A stretch of 14,498 nt of DNA, taken from Chromera velia. Its lineage: Eukaryota > Sar > Chromeraceae. Position numbers and translations under genes: made by a program. Each line of letters starts with the position of its first letter. The first letter of the stretch is position 1. Shown here piece after piece: positions 1-6,900 of the stretch. The DNA lies in the NCBI GenBank assembly GCA_018398765.1, contig JAHBMJ010002597.1, positions 1 through 14,498 on the forward strand, given 5' to 3'. The notes under the pieces were generated by a model. The model saw only the letters and a list, made by a program, of their open reading frames with translations. It ran no database searches and was not told where the DNA came from.

Positions 1-50
1 CAGAGAAAAATAACACAAATGACACACACACACACACACACACACACAGA
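1..50. repeat. Left arm of a perfect 50-bp inverted repeat
   Basis: Bases 1-50 are the exact reverse complement of 2591-2640. The match includes a unique 20-base part (1-20) and a CA/TG microsatellite of exactly 27 bases in both copies (22-48 against 2593-2619). The match stops at base 51, which is the first base of the minus-strand splice donor (GT at 51-50) of the WW-domain exon. The repeat may continue beyond the left edge. Equal microsatellite length points to a very recent copy, or to an assembly artefact. Confidence 0.9.
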
Positions 51-51
51 C

Positions 52-469
52 CTGCATGGGGTGGGGTCCACCGGACCTCTCTGGTTTCGCAATTGAACCA
101 GAAGTGCTTCCCTGCAGGGGCAGAGAATTCACGCACCCACACAGAGGCAGCCACCTGCCTCACTGTGCTCCTGCCTTCTCCTCCCGCGGCCCCTCCATCG
201 ACCTCCACGCCGTTTTGTCGCCCTGGGACTCCTGGAGGAGACGGCAACAGGGAGGACCTCTCGACACCGTCTCTCTGTTGGCCTTGCCCAACAATTCGTT
301 GCTCTCCGTCTCTTCCAATGAACGCCTTCTGTAAACTCTCCAGGGGATTGAGAAGAAGGCTTTTCACGCGAGAGGGCATCTCAAGAGGTCTCTGTCTGGT
401 GCCTGCCTCAGCAGAACAAGTTGGAGAGGACCCAACGGAAGAGAACAACCAGTTCACTGCCCCTTCCAT
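52..469 (-). CDS. WW-domain protein, N-terminal part (partial gene, runs off the left edge)
   Basis: The minus-strand frame is open from a candidate ATG at 469-467 to a splice donor at 51-50 (GCAG then GTCTGTG), about 139 codons ending in phase 1. Residues about 40-108 are rich in Gly, Pro, Ser, Gln and Arg and look disordered. Residues about 109-137 match a WW domain: first Trp at about 111, then HFWFN (aromatic trio plus Asn at 122-126), Thr 129, second Trp 134 and Pro 136-137. The Trp-to-Trp spacing of 23 is at the long end for the family. WW domains bind proline-rich or phospho-Ser/Thr-Pro peptides and occur in splicing factors, transcription regulators and ubiquitin ligases; which one this is cannot be told. 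The start is uncertain: another in-frame ATG lies at 379-377, and the frame stays open some distance upstream of 469 through pyrimidine-rich sequence that may be UTR or intron. The gene is divergent from RPT6. The plus-strand frames over the same bases show no recognisable domain. Confidence 0.55.
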
Positions 470-925
470 ATCTTCTGTCAGTGTTCCTTTCACCCGCAAA
501 GGGCTTGAAACCCGGGAGCAGTGAGTAAAAATGAAAGAGGCGAAGCCAGAATACAGCAGCGGAGAGACAGGAAAATAAGAACACGAAAATGATACAGAAA
601 AGCTCCACAATATGGAGAGACTCAGAGGAAAGGATACGAGAAAACTCAGACAAACCTGTGCGAAATCCAGCCCCGTCTCACCTCATTATGAAAAGATGCG
701 CCAGATCATGTGCCCATCTCTCTCCCTCTTTGTCCACTGTAACTGCACTTCTCCCCTGTATATCAACACATGCTCGGGCCTGCATGGGCCTGCATGGGGC
801 GGCAGTGGGGCCGTCAAAGAAAATCAAAGAAAACTCTCAGCCAGTCTGAGCCCAGTCTGGCAACAGTAGTCATCATTTTTTTTACATTTTTTTTGAATCC
901 ATGCATGCATTTGAATCCATGATTC

Positions 926-1179
926 ATCTGACGCAAGCAAGCTTGCGAACGGCCCCGGAAAGCAAGAAAAATAAGAACTGCATGATTGACGCACGCCGGC
1001 CAGACGACCGGGCGGTCGCGCCGCCCCCCCCCCCGCGGGAAAAGCCGCGGAAATTGCGGCGGAATCCCCCCTCCGCCGGGAAAAAAGCCCGGGGGTATCT
1101 GACGCACGCATGCACGGCGCAAATTCAGCCTTTCGGGTCGCTTTCAGGGGCCACCCATCTGACGCACGCATGCACGGCG
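926..1179. repeat. Spaced direct repeats with a TGACGCA core
   Basis: A 23-base word beginning ATCTGACGCACGCATGC is identical at 1097-1119 and 1157-1179, exactly 60 bases apart. Shorter relatives carrying TGACGCA start at 929 (in ATCTGACGCAAGC) and 987 (in GATTGACGCACGC). Core spacings are 58, 113 and 60, so the copies sit on a register of roughly 57-60 bases with one position skipped. TGACG is a known core for bZIP-type factors; a role here is inferred. Confidence 0.7.
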
Positions 1180-1294
1180 ACGGGTTCACGCTTTTCTGGA
1201 CCATTTGGGCGGGATCTTTCCGCCGAAGTTAATTTCCGGGGCCTTTTTTTGGCGAAAGACTAAGCTGGGGTATTTTTGTTTTGTAAGTGCCCCC

Positions 1295-1341
1295 CGCTTC
1301 GCTTTCCGGGGCCATCAAGCATGGCCCCGGAGAGCGTAGCG
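1295..1341. repeat. Inverted repeat (hairpin), 21-bp arms, 5-base loop
   Basis: Arms 1295-1315 and 1321-1341 are complementary except at two positions. The central ten pairs (CCGGGGCCAT with ATGGCCCCGG) are perfect. The loop is CAAGC. It lies about 330 bases upstream of the RPT6 start codon. It has no T tract and is not a bacterial-type terminator. Related CCCCGGAAAGC and CCGGGGCC words occur nearby at about 952 and 1237. Confidence 0.75.
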
Positions 1342-1672
1342 TGCATGGTTGTTGGGCTACAGGCATACAGGTAGGAGACGTATTGGACAGCTCCACAGAC
1401 ATGCATTGAATGATCGATCCTCAACATTCAGTAATATCGATATATTCAGTATGCAGTCAGCGCACTGTCTCAGTTGCTCATGCATATATTAGTACATACA
1501 GTCATAGATTTTCACAGGGACGGATTTGAGAAGCCAGCTGTACCGCCCAGCCTCAAACACTCAGGCTGCCTAAAGTACTTGTGGAGAAGATATCGAAAAG
1601 CTCGGCTCTGTTGTTCTCCTCTCTGTCTTTTTTTCCCCTGGTGCATTATCTTCACGAACTATCGTGGTCAGC

Positions 1673-3884
1673 ATGGCAGCGGCTGCTGCTGTTCAGTCTC
1701 TCAAGCCATCCACCGGGATCAAAGCCTATTATGAGGCGAAGATCGAGCAGCTCGAAGTGATCATCAGCGAAAAGCTTCAGAACAAAAGGAGACTGGAGGC
1801 TCAGAGGAATGAACTGAACTCAAAAGGTCGAGTTACACTAATGGCATGCATGGGCTGTTTTCTACCACGTATGCCTCCTTCTGGCTGTTCGCTTGCTTTC
1901 GCATCATCTTTTTTCTTCTCTGTGGCGTACTGCGTACACACTGTTCCTCCTCCCCTCTCTCGCGAAAGAAAAAGAGATCCACCTGGGGCATTCTCAGTGA
2001 GTGGAACTGAGCAGGGACTTTCTGACGGAGTGGTCACGAGGGATTGGGAGGGAAGCTGTAATATCGAGATGTTTGAATCGTTTCTTTTGTGCGCGTCCTG
2101 TCCCCTCTTTTTTCTTCCCCTCACACTCTTCCCGTTCTTTCTCCCACCCATCCATTCTTCCTCCCTTCCTCCCTCCCTCCCACCCCCTTCCCCTCTCCTC
2201 CCGTCCCCCCTCTCTACCGCTCTCCCCCCCCCTTCCCCCCCCCTCTACCTGCCCCCTCCTCTTCTCGTCCTTCCATTTCTTCTTTCCTTTCCCCTCCTCT
2301 CCTTCCCTCCTCGACGTTTTTGTTTTTTCCTTCCCTCTCTTTTCTGGTTTACGTTTTGTTGTACGTGAACATTTTTTGCATCCTTTCTTTTCCACTCCCG
2401 CTCTCTTCAAACCCCCCTCGACGCTAAGACAAACGAGTTCGCCACCCGCACCCCCCTGCTTCCCTTCTGTTTTCTTTGCAATTGCCCTTGAGAGGCAGTG
2501 GATCTGTGAGTGTGCGTGCAGTTTTTATTTTCGTTGATTCTCTTGGGAGGAGCCAGCTGCAGTAATGCTCTCTGTATTTCCATGTCTTCCTCTGTGTGTG
2601 TGTGTGTGTGTGTGTGTGTCATTTGTGTTATTTTTCTCTGTCTGCCCCCCGCCCCCCTTTTCAGTGAGAGAACTGCGAGAGGAGTTGCAACACCTTCTGG
2701 AGCCAGGGTCGTATGTAGCTGAGGTCGTGAAGGTGATGGGCAAAAATAAAGTTCTTGTGAAGGTAGGTAGGTTGGTGGGTCTCTCTCTCTCTCTCGCCCT
2801 TCCCTCTTGCTTGTAGAAGGTTTCTCTGCAACATCCAGCTGTGTCTGTGCCAATCAATGTGCTTGTGCTGGTTTCCATTTTTGTTCTCTTTAAGGGGGCT
2901 CCAGAAGAGGGCGAGAGAGGTTTTCCATTTTTGTTCTCTTTAAGGGGGCTCCAGAAGAGGGCGAGAGAGGGTTTCCATTTTTGTTCTCTTTAAGGGGGCT
3001 CCGGAAGAGGGCGAGAGAGGGTTTCCATTTTTGTTCTCTTTAAGGGGGCTCCGGAAGAGGGCGAGAGAGGAGAGGAGAGGGCATCGGTGGAGAAAAGGAA
3101 AGGCAAGGGCGGGCAGAAAAGTTTGTCGGTACCTGCTGCCTTGCTGGGAACGAAAGAAAGAAAGGAAGAAAAGAAGAAGAAAAAAAAAGAAAGGAAAGAA
3201 AGATGTGATTAAAGGATAAAGACAAAAATTTAATGTCGCCCAAACGACATCATGCAGGTAAAAAAAAAAACGCAGTCAAGAGCCTGTTTTTTTTTTTTTT
3301 GCGATAGAAAAGAAACAGGACACGAAGAAAAGGAACGACTAGAAGCCCACGGGTAAAATGCATGCAGGTGAACCCGGAAGGGAAGTACGTGGTCGACATC
3401 GAAAAAAACATCGACGTCGCTGGACTGACGCCTGCTACTCGGTGGGTGGGTGGGCGGGTGCATGGCAGTGTCTGGTCATTTGCTGCTTATTTTGCCTCTC
3501 TTCAGCTGCTGCCTCCTTCCGCCCTCTCTGCTCTGTGCATGCATGTTTCTGAGTTTCTTTCCGTGCCTATCAGTCAAAAGTCTTTCTGTGCCGGTCTGCC
3601 TGCCTTTCTTGTTTCGTTCCGCCCTTACTGACAGGTCCTTTCCGTGTCCTGAAAAGATGTAAGACTAACCTCAGCGCCTGCCGTTTTCATTCCCCTACGT
3701 ATTTCCCCCTAGAGACCGGCGACGTGCAATCCGTCCTTTTTCTTTTTTTACTACAATGAGCCCTGCTTTCACACTCTCGAGCTTGTTTCGTGTATGCGTC
3801 TGTCCAACCCTCCTCGCCCCTGCTTTACCCTTCTCTTTCTGAAGATCAGCATCAGTCACCCTTTTCTTTCTTCACTTGTTTTGA

Positions 3885-3927
<43 letters not shown>

Positions 3928-6900
3928 CCTGTGTGGGTGTGTGTGTGTGCGTGTGTGTGCGAGAGAGAGGCGGGACGGATGGATGCAGAGTTGCGTTGTA
4001 CAACGACTCGTACAAACTTCACAAAATTTTGCCCTCCAAGATCGATCCTCTGGTGTCCCTCATGAAAGTCGAGAAGGTCCCCGACTCGACTTACGAGGTG
4101 GGTGGGTGAGGGGGTCTGGAGGAGAGAACCTTCACATCTACTCATGTATCTGCATCCTTCTATTCATATACTCTGTACAAGTAATGCTCACAGCCCCGTT
4201 GTAGTTCGCCTTCCGGAGGGAGGACTCAACTGACTGCGCTCTTTTTTTTTGCTGTAGAGAGGTGGCCAGGCAGGCTTGTTCCAAGGGGCGGGAAAGACCA
4301 GACAAGAAAAGATCCATCCCCGGTGTTTGTCTGGTGTGTGGGCGAGTACGAGTGCAAAGACCAGGACGAGGGCGTGTGTGTGTGCGTGTGTGGAAAGAAA
4401 TGAAGGAAACATTTGGCCGTTTGCTTTGAGGAAAGGCTGCAGTGTGCGTGCCAAAGATGGAAAGCAGGAAACAGAGATTCAGTCTGTGAGACTGACTGAT
4501 AGACTGACCGACAGACAGACGGTCTCTCCTTCTGTCGAGTCTCACTACTCTGCCTGCCTGCCTGTTTCTCTTGTCTGTGTACCGGTAAGAGCACTTCCCA
4601 AGCCCGTGAAAAGGAAGTGACTCTGCATGTATGAGTGAATAAAAGGACGAGAAAGAAAAACGTACGATCGCCCCGTCTCTCCCTCCGTCTAGAGGGAGGG
4701 CTGCATTCCTGTCAGAGGATGACGAAACCATGGGACCTCTTGTGAGAGAGGGCGACAGAGGGAGAAAGTATGTGTGAGTGAGTGAATGAGTGTGCAGATG
4801 GTCGGAGGGCTGGAGCAGCAGGTGAAGGAGGTGAAGGAGGTCATCGAGCTCCCCATCAAACACCCGGAGATCTTCGACGCTCTGGGAATTCAACAGCCGA
4901 AGGGAGTGCTGCTCTATGGACCCCCAGGTCAACCAGTCAGGTGTTTCAACACAGACACACACACAGAGAGAGAAGGGGAGGGGAACAGACTCTGTGTATC
5001 TTCGCCTACTGCTCTCTTTCTTTCCCAGCCTGTGTGTCTGTCTGTGTGGCATTGTCTTTGCCACGAGAGGCCCGTCTTCATTTTCTGTTTTTTTTGTTTT
5101 CTTTATGAGCCCCTCCAGACGCGTCCAAATCGCGTGGATGCTGTTTCGGTGTTGCTTGGTTACTTTTGCTTCATTCCTTTCTTTTTCAATTTGCGAATTT
5201 TTGTGTGTTTGTCTTGTTCTTCGCAACGCTTCATGCTTGGAGGTGGAAAGCAGGAAGACTTGACCGATTGTCTGTTCTTTCCCACTTTTTTGTTTAATGC
5301 GTTGTATTGACACTCTGATCAGCACCTGTATCGGGTTCGGAGCAGATGGTAGAAGATAGTGAGATGTTTCCTTCCATACACGGACAGATAAAGAGACAGA
5401 CAGATAGAGGGGCATCTTCTTGCCGGCTTGTGTTCCCGTAAAAGCTTTTCGGCCCTTCCTTCGTTTGATTGTTTCAATGTTCGATGTGTGTGATGGTCAT
5501 CCCCGACTTTGACTTTGATTGACTGACGCGTCGTTCATTCAGCCCACGTGAGTGAGTGAGTGAGTGAGTGCACGTTCGAACGCCTGCAGGCAGACTTTCC
5601 AGGGAGGGCGCGGAACGCACATTTCTTCTTTTCTTTCTCTCCATGCAGAGCTCCCTCTCTCTCTCTCGCACTGCAGGGGGCGGACAAGTAAAACCACTCA
5701 GGGACTCCCCACTTCTGCTGATCCCTGATCGCTGAACGTTCTCCCTCCCTCCTCATGTTCTCCCCTCCCCTGCAGGGACCGGCAAGACCCTCCTTGCTCG
5801 TGCTGTGGCTCATCACACAGACTGTTGCTTCATTCGCGTGTCTGGTCAGTCAGTCAGTCAGTCGCCCCTGCAGGGAGGCAGGCAAGCAGGCAGTCTCCAC
5901 GCAGCCTCCATCACATGCACTAATCCATCTTTGCACATGCAGCCACTGACGGACAGACCAGGAAAGAAAAACTTATGCATGCATGTAGGCCTCTTAGGAC
6001 GATTCTGGTCCGTCCTCACACAACCCCCAACCTGGGGGGGGCATAACGTTGGCCAGAGCCAACTATTCAGTACCTAGTTTCAAGAAAGAATGAGAGACAC
6101 AAAGGGGGGGGGAGGAGAATAAGGGGGCGAAAGGAAGAGAGAGAGAGAGAGCACAAGAAACTCCTGGATGATACATTTTCTTTCTGTCTTCGTTTTCTTT
6201 TTCGATGGTATGTCTGTCTGTCTTTCTTTTGTGCCACCTGCCCACGTTGTCTGAGCGGCTTTGTTGCTCTCTTGGTACTTTCTTTCTTTCTTGCTTGCTT
6301 CTTTGTCTAATGTGTACATGAAGCGGAGGAGGGGAAAGCAAGGAACATATACCAACATGGTCTGTCTGCAGGAAGTGAGCTGGTTCAGAAATATATCGGG
6401 GAAGGGTCCCGAATGGTTCGAGAGCTTTTCGTCATGGCTCGGTCGGTCTGTCGGTGATTTCTTTTGTGTTCTTTTGCCTTCCTTCCCTACGCTTTCTCTC
6501 TTCCTCTTTCCCCCCTTAATTCTGTTTTTGCATTGATGTTCGCCCTCGTCAGTCTCTGCGGTTGGTTGGCTCCTTCCTCGTTTTGCATCCTGTTGTAGTG
6601 GTTGCTTGCTTTTGACGTGTGCATGAGTCGATGGGGCGCCCAGAGAGGATGAGCAGAGTGTATGGGGGTCGAGCTCAATTGCCATCCGGCCACCACATGT
6701 ATCCTCCCCCCCACCCCCCCACCCCAAATCTCCGCTTACTCTTTCCCGGGTTGTGCAAATGCATCCTTGATCCAGAAAGTGAGAGGGAGAGAGAGAGCAC
6801 GAAAAGGAAAGGAGAGGAGACCAGGCGAAACACAGCAGCAGTCTAAGGAAAGGTCGGTCGATCCTGAAAGAAAAAGGATTGAAGGAGACATCCATCGTCC

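Larger units (their letters stand above)
470..1672. promoter_or_regulatory. Divergent upstream region between the WW gene and RPT6
   Basis: No convincing coding sequence lies in these 1.2 kb. The region holds a doubled 11-base word TTGAATCCATG (893-903, 911-921), four TGACGCA words at 929, 987, 1100 and 1160, and a GC-rich block with long C runs (about 1000-1095). It also has two E2F-like words (GCGGGAAA at 1035-1042; an inverted GGCGG...CCGCC near 1207-1223), the hairpin at 1295-1341, and a more AT-rich stretch (1380-1510). It must contain the RPT6 promoter and perhaps that of the WW gene. No TATA box or initiator can be assigned, so the regulatory role is inferred from position only. Confidence 0.45.

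Noticed and set aside
93-524. 143-codon plus-strand open frame at the left edge
   Set aside because: It lies antisense to the WW-domain frame and has no recognisable motif; both strands are open because of GC-rich codon composition.
1994-2537. Proline/serine-rich (plus) and glycine/arginine/lysine-rich (minus) open frames
   Set aside because: They arise from the pyrimidine-rich tract of intron 1 and are not conserved proteins.
2871-3070. CRISPR-like array of four repeats
   Set aside because: The copies are contiguous with no unique spacers and lie in a eukaryotic intron.
4138-5415. 425-codon minus-strand open frame opposite RPT6 exon 5
   Set aside because: It is antisense to a conserved exon and spans low-complexity intron DNA, with composition typical of reversed CT/GT repeats.
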